Shown: positions 9,052-17,632, counted from the stretch's first letter. The stretch: 64,000 nucleotides of DNA from Ramlibacter pinisoli (GCF_009758015.1 NZ_WSEL01000009.1:744001-808000), one strand, 5' to 3'. Notes: generated by a model from the sequence alone, not told the origin. Made by a program: numbers and translations.

Positions 9052-9816
9052 TCAGCGGCCGCCGGACACGTCGACCAGCGCGCCGTGCATGTAGCTCGAT
9101 TGCGGCCCGCACAGGAAGGCCACCACCTCGGCCACTTCGTCCACCGTCCCCACCCGGGCCAGCGGCACCGTGGGCGCCAGCTTGTCCAGCGTGGCCTGGC
9201 CGCCGTGGGCCTCGTGGATGCTGGTGTCGATCAGCCCCGGCCGCACCGCGTTGACGCGGATGCCGTGCGGCGCGAGTTCGCGGGTCAGCGCCAGCGTCAG
9301 GCTGTCGACGGCGCCCTTGGACGCCGCGTAGTGCGCCTCCTGCGGCATGCCGCCAGTGCGCGCCGCGACCGAGGACATGTTGACGATGGCGCCGCCCTGG
9401 CCGCCTTTCTGGGTCGACATGGCCTTGGCGGCCTCGCCCGCGCACAGGAAGCAGCCCAGCACGTTGGCGTCGAACACCTCGCGCAGGTGCGCGGGGTCGG
9501 CATCGAAGATGGACCGCAGCCCGCCCACCACGCCGGCGTTGTTCACCAGCGCGTCGAGGCGGCCGAAGGTCTTGCGGCAGGCCGCGAACAGCCGCTGGAT
9601 GTCGGCGTGCGAGGCCATGTCGGCCTGCACCGCAAGGGCCTGGCGGCCGGCCTGCTGGACCGCCTTGACCGTCTCGTCGGCGGCGGCGGCGTTGCTCGCA
9701 TAGCTGATGCAGACGTCCCAGCCCTGGCGCGCCAGGGCCAGCGCGATGGCGCGTCCGATGCCGCGGCTGCCGCCGGTGACGACGGCCACGCGGGCCGCGG
9801 AAGTGTTGGTGCTCAT
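9052..9816 (-). CDS. Short-chain dehydrogenase/reductase (SDR)
   Basis: A 254-residue classical SDR oxidoreductase. It has the NAD(P)-binding TGGSRGIG near residue 14, NNAG, the catalytic Ser (NMSSVAA) and the YAASK dyad, then RVNAVRPGLIDT, a common hallmark. Such enzymes interconvert alcohols and ketones. ATG at 9816 is preceded by AGGAG; an upstream extension of the frame is antisense to the GntR gene. It is the first gene of the leftward operon that continues with the Bug receptor, NIPSNAP and E1 genes. It faces a GntR regulator across 61 bp. A role in feeding a keto substrate to the E1 enzyme is inference. Confidence 0.92.
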   Translation of the reverse strand: MSTNTSAARVAVVTGGSRGIGRAIALALARQGWDVCISYASNAAAADETVKAVQQAGRQALAVQADMASHADIQRLFAACRKTFGRLDALVNNAGVVGGLRSIFDADPAHLREVFDANVLGCFLCAGEAAKAMSTQKGGQGGAIVNMSSVAARTGGMPQEAHYAASKGAVDSLTLALTRELAPHGIRVNAVRPGLIDTSIHEAHGGQATLDKLAPTVPLARVGTVDEVAEVVAFLCGPQSSYMHGALVDVSGGR

Positions 9817-9877
9817 GGAATGCTCCTGTTGGTCATCGATGGTGTGTGGGGCAAAGCGTGCTATCTTGCTGCGCGCC

Positions 9878-10651
9878 ATGCGTTCCCTTGTCAAGCCGGC
9901 CCGTGCCGTGACCGCCCCGCCCGCCCTGCCACCACTCGCGAAGGTGACCCTGCGCGACCAGGTGACGCAGGCGGTGCGCAGCGCGCTGATGAACGGGCAC
10001 TTCGAGCCCGGCCAGGCCATCACGGTGAAGGCGATCTCGGAGATGCTGGGCTCGGGCGTGATGCCCGCGCGCGAGGCGATGCACCGGCTGATCGCCGAGG
10101 GTGCGCTGGAACTGCGGCCCAATCGCACCGTCATCGTGCCGGCGATCTCGCGCCACGAATTCGACGAGCTGACCGACCTGCGCTGCCATGTCGAGGGCCT
10201 GGCCGCCGCGCAGGCGGTGGGCCACGTGGCGCCGGCCGAGCTGGCGAGCCTGCGCAGCATCGACCGCGCCATGCGTGCGGCCGGCCGCCGCGGCGATGCC
10301 GACGCCTACCTGGACGGCAACTTCCAGTTCCACTTCCTGATCTACCGCCTGGGGGCCAGCCCCTTCATGCTGTCGATCATCGAGAAGCTGTGGGTGCGCG
10401 TTGGCCCGCTGATCCGCTCGTGCTTCAACGAGACCGGCTTCGCCGACTCCAGCCGGCACCACGCCAGCATCGTGGAGTCGCTGGCCGCCGGCGAGGCCGG
10501 CGAGCTGCGCCAGGCCATCGTGGCCGACATCACCGTGGCCGCGCAGACCATCCGTGCGGTGCAGGCCGGCCGCGCCGCGCAGGCGAGCGCCGCCCAGACG
10601 GCGGTGCGCGGCTTGCCGAAGACGCGTGCGCATGCTGCGCGCCGGGCCTAG
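9878..10651 (+). CDS. GntR family (FadR/FCD subfamily) transcriptional regulator
   Basis: A 257-residue GntR regulator. The N-terminal winged HTH covers about residues 20-90 (LRDQVTQAVRSALMNG, PAREAMHRLIAEG). The C-terminal FCD helical domain has FHFLIYRLG, a Asp/His-type ligand site in this family. ATG at 9878 was chosen because the frame upstream is antisense to the SDR gene. It lies between two catabolic modules: divergent from the SDR-E1 operon and tail-to-tail with the beta-keto acid cleavage enzyme (4-bp overlap). It may control either, most plausibly through the palindrome at 11606. Confidence 0.9.
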   Translation: MRSLVKPARAVTAPPALPPLAKVTLRDQVTQAVRSALMNGHFEPGQAITVKAISEMLGSGVMPAREAMHRLIAEGALELRPNRTVIVPAISRHEFDELTDLRCHVEGLAAAQAVGHVAPAELASLRSIDRAMRAAGRRGDADAYLDGNFQFHFLIYRLGASPFMLSIIEKLWVRVGPLIRSCFNETGFADSSRHHASIVESLAAGEAGELRQAIVADITVAAQTIRAVQAGRAAQASAAQTAVRGLPKTRAHAARRA

Positions 10652-11571
10652 AACCGCACCCGGTCGGCGCCCTTGAGCTGCAGGATCTGGCGCGCCTCGG
10701 CCGGGCTCGCCACCTCGCGGCCCAGCGCCTCGATGATCTTGCGCACCTGCCGCACCTGCGCCGCGTTGCTCTCGGCCAGCGTGCCGCGGCCCAGCCACAG
10801 GCTGTCCTCCAGGCCGACGCGCACGTTGCCGCCCATGGCGGCCGACTGCGAGGCGATGGTCATCTGGTGGCGGCCGGCGCCCAGCACCGACCAGCGGTAG
10901 TCGCTGCCGAACAGGCGATCGGCGGTGCGCTTCATGTGCGCCACGTCCTCGGGGTGCGTGCCGATGCCGCCCAGGATGCCGAACACCGACTGGACGAAGA
11001 ACGGCGCCTTGACCAGCCCGCGGTCGGCGAAGTGCGCCAGGTTGTACAGGTGGCCGATGTCGTAGCACTCGAACTCGAACCGCGTCTCGTTGGCCGCGCA
11101 CTGGGCCAGCGCGTACTCGATGTCCTTGAAGGTGTTGCGGAAGATCAGGTCGCGGCTGTTCTCCAGGTGCTGGCGCTCCCAGTCGTGCCGGAACTCCTTG
11201 AACCGGTCCAGCATGGGGAACAGCGCGAAGTTGATCGACCCCATGTTGAGCGAGGCCACCTCGGGCGCGAACCGCATCGACGGCTGGATGCGCTCCTCGA
11301 TGGTCATGAAGGGCGAGCCGCCGCTGGTGAGGTTGAGCACCGCGTCGGTACGGGCCTTGATCTGCGGCAGGAAGCGGCCGAAGGCCTCGGGGCTCTGGTC
11401 GGGCTTGCCGGTGACGGGGTCGCGTGCGTGCAGGTGGATGATGGCCGCCCCCGCCTCGGCGGCGCCGACCGACGCCTCGATGATCTCCTCCGGCGTGACC
11501 GGCAGGTAGGGCGACATCGACGGCGTGTGGATCGCGCCGGTGACGGCGCAGGTGATGATGACTTTGCTCAC
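10648..11571 (-). CDS. Beta-keto acid cleavage enzyme (BKACE, DUF849 family)
   Basis: A 307-residue BKACE enzyme. The family condenses a beta-keto acid with acetyl-CoA to give acetoacetate and a CoA ester, using a metal ion. The N-terminus (SKVIITCAVTGAIHTPSMSP) is diagnostic. The metal-binding pair HLHARDP is present, as are NLTSGGSPFMTIEER and GLEDSLWLGRG. GTG at 11571 is chosen because homologues begin exactly here; no clear ribosome site is visible. A Bug receptor gene faces it across 162 bp that contain a 12-bp palindrome. The keto acid substrate cannot be told from the sequence. Confidence 0.92.
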   Translation of the reverse strand: MSKVIITCAVTGAIHTPSMSPYLPVTPEEIIEASVGAAEAGAAIIHLHARDPVTGKPDQSPEAFGRFLPQIKARTDAVLNLTSGGSPFMTIEERIQPSMRFAPEVASLNMGSINFALFPMLDRFKEFRHDWERQHLENSRDLIFRNTFKDIEYALAQCAANETRFEFECYDIGHLYNLAHFADRGLVKAPFFVQSVFGILGGIGTHPEDVAHMKRTADRLFGSDYRWSVLGAGRHQMTIASQSAAMGGNVRVGLEDSLWLGRGTLAESNAAQVRQVRKIIEALGREVASPAEARQILQLKGADRVRF

Positions 11572-11605
11572 GGAGGTGGACGGCCGCTGGTCGGCAACGT
11601 TTGAT

Positions 11606-11617
11606 GTTTGATCAAAC
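11606..11617. promoter_or_regulatory. Palindromic operator GTTTGATCAAAC
   Basis: A perfect 12-bp palindrome lies between the divergent BKACE and Bug receptor genes, 35 bp from the BKACE start. The surrounding sequence is locally AT-richer. Palindromes of this size are typical GntR-family operators, and a GntR/FCD gene sits next to BKACE. Regulator identity is inferred from proximity. Confidence 0.5.
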
Positions 11618-11733
11618 CTCAGTGTAGGATCGTGCCGCTGCCGGCGACCCCGCGTAAACCCTAGCGGCCTCCGGCGCCCGATCGCACGACGACGATCGGC
11701 CGTGAAAAAAGAAAACAGACAGGAGACAGTGCG

Positions 11734-12717
11734 ATGGCGAGATCGTTGAATGCGTGGATGGGGCAGGCGCTGGCCGCGCTCGCCCTCCTGGTGTCGGCCG
11801 GTGCGTGGGCGCAGGCCGGGGCCTACCCGAACCGGCCGGTGAAGATCATCGTGCCGTCGGCACCCGGCGGCCCCGCCGACATCATCCTGCGCACCATCAA
11901 CGCGCGCATGGCCGACGAACTGAAGCAGCCGGTGGTCCTCGAGTACCGGCCCGGTGCGTCCGGCACCATCGCCCTGAACTCGGTGGCCCGCTCGCCGGCC
12001 GACGGCTACACGCTGGTGCTGGTGTCCGAGACCCACACGGCCGCCGAATCGCTCTATCCGAAGCGCGGCTACAGCATGGAGAAGGACCTGGCGCCGGTCG
12101 CCATGCTGGCCAGCATGCCCAGCGTGCTGGTCGTCAACAAGAACCTGCCGGTCAAGTCGGTGGCGGAGCTGCTGGCACTGGCGAAAGCCCAGCCCGGCAA
12201 GCTGTCGTTCGCCTCGGGCGGCAACGGCAACGTGTACCACCTGGCCGCCGAACTGATGCAGCAGAAGGCCAACGTGCGCTTCCTGCATGTCCCCTACAGC
12301 CAGGCCAGCACGGGCCGCACCGACCTGCTCGCGGGCCAGGTCGACATGATGTTCGACGCCCTGGTGAGCATGCAGCCCCAGATCACCGCCGGCACCGTGC
12401 GCGCCCTCGCCGTCACGTCGGCGCAGCGCCTGCCCAGCCTGCCCGGCGTGCCCACCATCGCCGAGGCCGGCGTGCCCGGCTACGAGATGGAAATCTGGTT
12501 CGGGCTGATGGCGCCGCCCGGCGTGTCGCCGCAGGTCCTCAACCGCCTGAACGATGTCATCAGTGCCGCCGTGCAGGACAAGGCCGTCGTCGCCCAGTTC
12601 ACGGCGGGCGCCATGACACCGCTCGTGGCCACCCCGCAGACCTTCGCCGACCTCATCCGCGTGTCGATCGGCAAGTGGGCGGACGTGGTGAAGGCCGGCG
12701 CCGTCAAGGTCGACTGA
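11734..12717 (+). CDS. Bug/TctC family tripartite tricarboxylate transporter receptor
   Basis: A 327-residue periplasmic receptor. The signal peptide covers about residues 1-26 (hydrophobic core ALAALALLVSAGAWA) and the mature start is YPNRPVKIIVPSAPGG. The family elements EYRPGASGTIA, ADGYTLVLV and LPGVPTIAEAGVPGYE follow. A clear AGGAGA precedes the ATG at 11734. It is divergent from the BKACE gene and shares its control region, so it probably binds a keto acid or precursor consumed by BKACE. No membrane permease genes adjoin it. Confidence 0.92.
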   Translation: MARSLNAWMGQALAALALLVSAGAWAQAGAYPNRPVKIIVPSAPGGPADIILRTINARMADELKQPVVLEYRPGASGTIALNSVARSPADGYTLVLVSETHTAAESLYPKRGYSMEKDLAPVAMLASMPSVLVVNKNLPVKSVAELLALAKAQPGKLSFASGGNGNVYHLAAELMQQKANVRFLHVPYSQASTGRTDLLAGQVDMMFDALVSMQPQITAGTVRALAVTSAQRLPSLPGVPTIAEAGVPGYEMEIWFGLMAPPGVSPQVLNRLNDVISAAVQDKAVVAQFTAGAMTPLVATPQTFADLIRVSIGKWADVVKAGAVKVD

Positions 12718-12874
12718 TCCGGCGGCAGCCGGGCATCCACGGGCGCTCCGGCCGGGCCGGCACATGCAGCTCGACAGTGACCCGTCGGTAGAATCCGGGC
12801 GGCCGGTGCTGCACCTTGCCGCCCGGTTTCCAACACACCGCGGCAGGCGCGCCGGTGGTCCCAACCCCCGAGAC

Positions 12875-14956
12875 ATGTCGTCGAGCCCGAGCGGTGTGAA
12901 GCAGCTTCCCCAACATCCCACCATTCCCTCGACCGGCTCGGCCTCGCCCGTCATGAGCCGGCTGCTCGAGTCCACCGACTGGTCGGCCACGCCCCTGGGC
13001 CCGCCCGGCTCCTGGCCGCCCGGCCTGCGGCTGGCCATCAGCATCTGCCTGAGCTCGCGCTTCCCGATGTTCCTGTGGTGGGGCCCGTCGCTGGTCAACA
13101 TCTACAACGACGCCTACATCCCCATCCTGGGCAAGCGGCACCCGGAGGCCTTCGGCCGCCCGGCCCGCGAGATCTGGCACGAGATCTGGGACGTGCTCGG
13201 GCCCGAGCAGGTGGCCGTCATGGAGCGCGGCGAGGCCACCTGGAACGAGCGCGTGCTCCTGGTGATGGAGCGCAACGGCTTCACCGAGGAAACCTGGTTC
13301 ACCTGGTCCTACAGCCCGATCCACCTGGAAGACGGCAGCATCGGCGGCCTGTTCTGCGCCTGCACGGAAGAGACCGCCAGCGTGCTGGCCGAGCGCGAGC
13401 GCGACCGGCTCGTGCGCGAGGCCCAGAGTGCGGCGCAGACGCTGCAGGCCTGGTTCGACAACGCGCCGGGCTTCGTCGCGCTCCTGCGCGGCCCCGAGCA
13501 CGTGTTCGAGATGGTGAACAAGTCCTACTACCAGCTCGTCGGCCACCGCGACGTGGTGGGCAAGGCGGTCCGCCAGGCCCTGCCCGAGATCATCGACCAG
13601 GGGTTTCCGCACCTGCTCGACGAGGTGCGCCGCACCGGCAAGGCGTTCATGGGGCACTCGGTGGGCGTGAAGCTGCAGCAGCAGCCGGGCGCGCCCCTGA
13701 TCGAGCGCTACCTCGACCTGGTGTACCAGCCCGTGGTGGATGCCGCCGGCAACGTGGCCGGCATCTTCGCCCAGGGACACGACGTGACCGAGCAGGTGCA
13801 CGCCACGGCGGCGCTGCGGGAATCGGACCGCCGCAAGGACGAATTCATCGCCGTGCTGGCACACGAGCTGCGCAACCCGCTGGCGCCCATCCGCCAGGCC
13901 ACGCACATCGCCCGCCTGGCCCGGCCGGAGGACGACCGGCGCCGCAACCGCGCGCTCGAGATCATCGAGCGACAGCTCACGCACATGACCGTGCTGATCG
14001 ACGACCTGCTGGACCTGTCGCGCATCTCGCGTGGGCGGCTGGAACTGCGCCGCGCGCGCACCGAGCTGCGCACCATCGTCGACTCGGCGCTCGAATCGAG
14101 CCTGCCGGCGCTGGAGTCCAAGCAGCACCGGCTCACGGTCACCCTGCCCGAGCAGCCCGTCCACCTCGACGCCGACCCGGTGCGGATGGCGCAGGTGCTG
14201 TCCAACCTGCTGACCAACGCGGCCAAGTACACGGACCCGCACGGCGCGATCGCGCTCGAGGCCACGGTCGGCCACGGGCAGTTGCGCATGACCGTGCGCG
14301 ACAACGGCATCGGCCTGGCGCCGGAAGACCAGCAGCGCATCTTCGGCATGTTCTCGCAGGTGCGCACCGCGCTCGAGCGCGCCGAGGGCGGGCTGGGCAT
14401 CGGGCTGGCGCTCAGCCGGGGCCTGGTCGAACTGCATGGCGGGCGCATCGAGGCGCACAGCGCCGGGTCGGGCCACGGCTCGGAATTCATCGTCACCGTC
14501 CCCTGCGACGCCGGAGCGACGGCCATGCCGGCCCTGCCCGCCGCGACGCAGCATGTGGCGGAACGGGCCCGGGTGCTGGTGGCGGACGACAACCCCGATG
14601 CCCTCGAGACGCTGGCACTGCTGCTGAGCAGCGAAGGGCACGACCCCCACACCGCGCCCGACGGCGAACGCGCCCTCGATCTCGCGCGCACGCTGCGCCC
14701 GGACGTGGCGGTCATCGACATCGGCATGCCGGGCATGAACGGCTTCGACGTCGCCCGGGCGATCCGGGCCGAGCCGATCGGCGAGCAGATGGTGCTCATC
14801 GCCCTCACCGGCTGGGGCCAGGAGCAGGACCGGCAGCGCGCGCTGGCCAGCGGCTTCGACTACCACTGCACCAAGCCGGTCTCGATCGACGACCTGCTGC
14901 GGCTGATCGACTCGCCGCGCCCCGGCGCCCGGGTGCCGGCGCCGGGCGCCGCCTGA
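12875..14956 (+). CDS. PAS hybrid sensor histidine kinase with C-terminal receiver
   Basis: A soluble hybrid kinase of about 693 residues. The first PAS-like module (TPLGPP, PMFLWWGP, YNDAYIPILG) matches the gene at the left window edge. A second PAS (FDNAPGFVALLRG) follows. HisKA has LAHELRNPL (His330); HATPase has SNLLTNAAKY, DNGIGL and GLGIGLAL. The C-terminal receiver has DDN, phospho-acceptor Asp615 in VIDIGMPG, and CTKP. No transmembrane segment is seen. ATG at 12875 was preferred; the frame allows starts at 12764 and 12953. It stands alone and its partner is unknown. Confidence 0.88.
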   Translation: MSSSPSGVKQLPQHPTIPSTGSASPVMSRLLESTDWSATPLGPPGSWPPGLRLAISICLSSRFPMFLWWGPSLVNIYNDAYIPILGKRHPEAFGRPAREIWHEIWDVLGPEQVAVMERGEATWNERVLLVMERNGFTEETWFTWSYSPIHLEDGSIGGLFCACTEETASVLAERERDRLVREAQSAAQTLQAWFDNAPGFVALLRGPEHVFEMVNKSYYQLVGHRDVVGKAVRQALPEIIDQGFPHLLDEVRRTGKAFMGHSVGVKLQQQPGAPLIERYLDLVYQPVVDAAGNVAGIFAQGHDVTEQVHATAALRESDRRKDEFIAVLAHELRNPLAPIRQATHIARLARPEDDRRRNRALEIIERQLTHMTVLIDDLLDLSRISRGRLELRRARTELRTIVDSALESSLPALESKQHRLTVTLPEQPVHLDADPVRMAQVLSNLLTNAAKYTDPHGAIALEATVGHGQLRMTVRDNGIGLAPEDQQRIFGMFSQVRTALERAEGGLGIGLALSRGLVELHGGRIEAHSAGSGHGSEFIVTVPCDAGATAMPALPAATQHVAERARVLVADDNPDALETLALLLSSEGHDPHTAPDGERALDLARTLRPDVAVIDIGMPGMNGFDVARAIRAEPIGEQMVLIALTGWGQEQDRQRALASGFDYHCTKPVSIDDLLRLIDSPRPGARVPAPGAA

Positions 14957-14989
14957 GCGACCGCGCCCGCCGGGTCCCCTCCTCCGGCG

Positions 14990-16258
14990 TCAGGCGCCCT
15001 GCTGCTGCAGCCAGCGCGCCGCGCCCAGCCCCGCCTCGCGGCCGGTGGCGAAGCAGGCGGTCAGCAGGTAGCCGCCGGTGGGCGCTTCCCAGTCCAGCAT
15101 CTCCCCGGCGCAGAACACGCCGGGCACGGCGAGCAGCATCCCGTTCCCGTCCAGCGCCGCCGCCCGCACGCCCCCTGCCGTGCTGATGGCCTCGGCGACC
15201 GGCCGCGGCCGCACGAGCGGAATCGGCAACGCCTTGAGCGCCGCGGCCAGTGCGGCCGGATCGGCCAGCTGCGCCGGCGACAAAACCTCGTGCAGCAAGG
15301 CGGCCTTCGCACCGGTGATGCCCAGGCGGCTCTTGAGGTGGGTCGACAGGCTGCGCGGGCCGCGCGGCCGGCTGGTCTCGGCCAGCACCTGGGCGGCGCT
15401 GTGCTGCGGCAGCAGGTCGATCAGCCAGGTCGCCTGGCCGCGGGCGGCGATCTCGTCGCGCAGCCGCGCCGAGAACGCGTAGACCAGGCTGCCTTCGATG
15501 CCGGTCTCGGTCAGCACGAACTCGCCCTGGTGGCCGGCCTGCGGCGGGTCGCCGGCCAGGCGCGCCGCGACCGGCTTGATGGGATGGCCGGCGTGGCGCT
15601 GGCGCAGGACCTCGCTCCAGCCGGCTGCGCCGGGCCGCATCGGGGCGACGTCGAATCCGCAATTGGCCGGCTGCAGCGGCGCGATCGCCACGCCGCGCCC
15701 GGCCAGCAGCGGCACCCAGGCGCCGTCCGATCCCAGGCGGGGCCAGCTCGCGCCTCCCAGGGCCAGCACCGTGGCATCGGCGGCGTGCGTGGTGGCGCCC
15801 GCCGGCGTGTCGAAGGTCAGCACACCGCTGGCACCGTCCCAGCCGGTCCAGCGGTGGCGCGGGTGCAGGCGCACGCCCGCCGCGCGCAGCCGGTGCAGCC
15901 AGGCGCGCAGCAGCGGCGCCGCCTTCAGGTCGGTGGGGAACACCCGCCCCGAGGTGCCGACGAAGGTCTCGATCCCCAGGTCGGCGGCCCAGCGCCGGAC
16001 CGCCTCGTTGCCGTGGGCCGCGATCGCCTCGCGCCAGGGGTCGGCCAGCGCGCCGTAGCGCGCCAGGAAGGGCGCGGGCGACTCGGAATGCGTCAGGTTG
16101 AGGCCGCCGCGCCCGGCGAGCAGGAACTTGCGGCCGACCGACGGCATGGCGTCGAACAGGTCGACCGACACGCCGGCTGCGGCCAGCGTCTCGGCGGCCA
16201 TCAGGCCGGCGGGGCCGCCGCCGACCACGGCAGCCCGAAAGGGAGGTGGAGTCACCAC
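14990..16258 (-). CDS. NAD(P)/FAD-dependent oxidoreductase, BaiN/HI0933-like (TIGR03862-type)
   Basis: A flavoprotein of about 422 residues. The N-terminal FAD-binding Rossmann motif is VVGGGPAGL, followed by GRKFLLAGRGGLNLTHSE, which is diagnostic of the HI0933/YhiN family. GTSGRVFPTDLKAAPLL and the C-terminal GVFCAGEMLDWEAPTGGYLL (second FAD contact) agree. The natural substrate of this family is mostly unestablished. The start is uncertain: GTG at 16258 places the Rossmann motif near the N-terminus, and GTG at 16282 is an alternative; neither has a good ribosome site. It is convergent with the hybrid kinase. Confidence 0.85.
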   Translation of the reverse strand: MVTPPPFRAAVVGGGPAGLMAAETLAAAGVSVDLFDAMPSVGRKFLLAGRGGLNLTHSESPAPFLARYGALADPWREAIAAHGNEAVRRWAADLGIETFVGTSGRVFPTDLKAAPLLRAWLHRLRAAGVRLHPRHRWTGWDGASGVLTFDTPAGATTHAADATVLALGGASWPRLGSDGAWVPLLAGRGVAIAPLQPANCGFDVAPMRPGAAGWSEVLRQRHAGHPIKPVAARLAGDPPQAGHQGEFVLTETGIEGSLVYAFSARLRDEIAARGQATWLIDLLPQHSAAQVLAETSRPRGPRSLSTHLKSRLGITGAKAALLHEVLSPAQLADPAALAAALKALPIPLVRPRPVAEAISTAGGVRAAALDGNGMLLAVPGVFCAGEMLDWEAPTGGYLLTACFATGREAGLGAARWLQQQGA

Positions 16259-16389
16259 CCGATTGTCTGCGACCAACTTCACGCCCCGTTTACATGGCCC
16301 CCGTCGACCCGGGCCTGGCCCAGCGCGTTGTAGGGACAAGGCGGGCCGGGATGGAGTGGCCGCCGTGCAGCAATGCAAGGAGACACCAG

Positions 16390-16599
16390 ATGACTCAGCA
16401 GTTACCGTCCATCGGCTTCCTCCTGTGCTTCCGGTCCCTGTTCCAGAGCGGTCGGGGCTTTGCCTTCCCCTGCGACCCCGCCGGCCACGTGGACCTCGAC
16501 GACCTGAGCGAAAGCAGCCGCATCAACTATCTGTATGCCCGGGCCATGGTCGGCCGCGAACTCGCCGCGCCGGCAGTGGAGGCGGCCGACCTGCATTGA
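16390..16599 (+). CDS. Small conserved hypothetical protein (69 aa)
   Basis: A 69-residue protein starting MTQQLPSIGFLLCFRSLFQ. AAGGAGA lies 8 bases before ATG 16390, a strong ribosome site that selects this start over a longer upstream frame. The sequence has GRGFAFPCDPAGHVDLD and a NYLYARAMVGRE segment. From memory, similar short proteins are widespread in Comamonadaceae; no function is known to me. It is transcribed away from the flavoprotein gene across 131 bp. Confidence 0.7.
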   Translation: MTQQLPSIGFLLCFRSLFQSGRGFAFPCDPAGHVDLDDLSESSRINYLYARAMVGRELAAPAVEAADLH

Positions 16600-16634
16600 C
16601 GCAGCACGCAAGGCGGGGCCACCAGGCGCCAGCC

Positions 16635-16997
16635 TCAATCGCCGGCCGGAAAGGCCTCCACGAACGCGTCGCGAAACCCGGGTGATCCACTCAGCGTGAC
16701 CGTCAGCGTCACCAGCGCGCCGGGTGGCGCGGGCGCCAGGGTCAGCTGGCCACTGGCATCGTGGGCGATGGCCAGCCGCCCACCGGGTTCGGCCAGGGCC
16801 TGCAGGTCGTAGTCCCACTCCCCCTCCTCGCCCGGCACGCCGGGTGGACCGAACGTCCGCTGCGCCCAGCGCAGCACGCTGCCCACCTCGGCCAGCAGCG
16901 CCGGCTGGCGATCCGGACGCACGGCCGCCATCGCATCGAAGCTCGTGGCGCCGGATGCGTCGTAGCTGGTGTCGAAGATGAGGTATTGCAGATTCAT
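16635..16997 (-). CDS. Conserved hypothetical protein (120 aa)
   Basis: A 120-residue acidic protein with no signal peptide or membrane segment. It starts MNLQYLIFDTSYD and contains LLAEVGSVLRWAQRTFG, EWDYDLQ and a valine/threonine-rich strand LVTLTVTLSGSPGFRDAFVEAF near the end. ATG at 16997 is preferred; earlier ATGs at 17006, 17009 and 17033 are possible. I recognise it only as resembling short uncharacterised proteins of Burkholderiales. No function is proposed. It follows a strong hairpin that separates it from the upstream glycine-zipper gene. Confidence 0.6.
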   Translation of the reverse strand: MNLQYLIFDTSYDASGATSFDAMAAVRPDRQPALLAEVGSVLRWAQRTFGPPGVPGEEGEWDYDLQALAEPGGRLAIAHDASGQLTLAPAPPGALVTLTVTLSGSPGFRDAFVEAFPAGD

Positions 16998-17066
16998 GGC
17001 CAGCATCATGCGGCCTGGCTGCAGGCGAGCCACGCGCGGTGCGTGTCGCGGGCCCGCCGCCGGTTC

Positions 17067-17101
17067 GGGACGGCCATGGGATGAGTCTCCATGGCCGTCC
17101 C
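17067..17101 (-). terminator. Perfect 13-bp hairpin downstream of the glycine-zipper gene
   Basis: GGGACGGCCATGG pairs perfectly with CCATGGCCGTCCC across a 9-nt loop. It begins 13 bases after the stop of the leftward glycine-zipper gene. There is no T run on the minus strand, so it may be an RNA 3'-end stabiliser or Rho-assisted terminator rather than a canonical intrinsic terminator. Confidence 0.5.
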
Positions 17102-17113
17102 TGGCGGGACGCC

Positions 17114-17632
17114 TTAGCGGCCGTCGCCGTCGGCATCGCCCGGCAGGGCGCGCTCGGCGGCATTGCTCACCCGGTGCCAGGCATCTCGGGACGCATGCTT
17201 GGCGTGCTCCCAGCCCAGCGAGGAACGGCCACGGGCCGTGCCCCAGTCCCGGCTCAGTTCGGGCTCGACGTCATCGAACGAACGGTCGGGATACCTGGCA
17301 TACGAATCGGCGCCGTACCGATAGGCCGGTGCGTACTCGTCATAGGTCGCGCCGCTGGTCACGTAGGGCCGGCTCGCGTAGTTGTCGCGCCAGTAGGTGT
17401 CTTCGACGACCGGGTCGTGCTTGCGCATCTGGCGGCCGGCCACCGCGCCGATCGCGGCACCGACCGCAGCACCCACCACCGCCCCCACCGGCCCGGTGAT
17501 ACCGCCGGCCGCGGCACCTGCGGCCGCCCCACCGGCAACGCCGCCCGCCACGCCGCCCGCCACCGCGCCGACGCCGGCCTTGGCCACGGGGCGATCGGTC
17601 TTCTCGCTCAGGTTTCGCTTGGACTCGTTCAT
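17114..17632 (-). CDS. Glycine-zipper domain protein
   Basis: A 172-residue protein. Residues about 20-70 are a Gly/Ala-rich glycine-zipper hairpin (repeated GGVAGG and GAAVGAAIGAVAG), suggesting membrane insertion or association. The rest is hydrophilic and tyrosine-rich (YWRDNYASRPYV, RYGADSYARYPD), followed by a charged tail. AAGGAGATTTCC precedes ATG 17632, which selects this start over ATG 17647. There is no N-terminal signal peptide. Related proteins are often stress-induced surface or membrane proteins, but the role here is unknown. Confidence 0.8.
   Translation of the reverse strand: MNESKRNLSEKTDRPVAKAGVGAVAGGVAGGVAGGAAAGAAAGGITGPVGAVVGAAVGAAIGAVAGRQMRKHDPVVEDTYWRDNYASRPYVTSGATYDEYAPAYRYGADSYARYPDRSFDDVEPELSRDWGTARGRSSLGWEHAKHASRDAWHRVSNAAERALPGDADGDGR

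Noticed and set aside
11572..13101. Minus-strand extension upstream of the BKACE gene
   Set aside because: It is antisense to a Bug receptor with a clear signal peptide; BKACE homologues start at the GTG used here.
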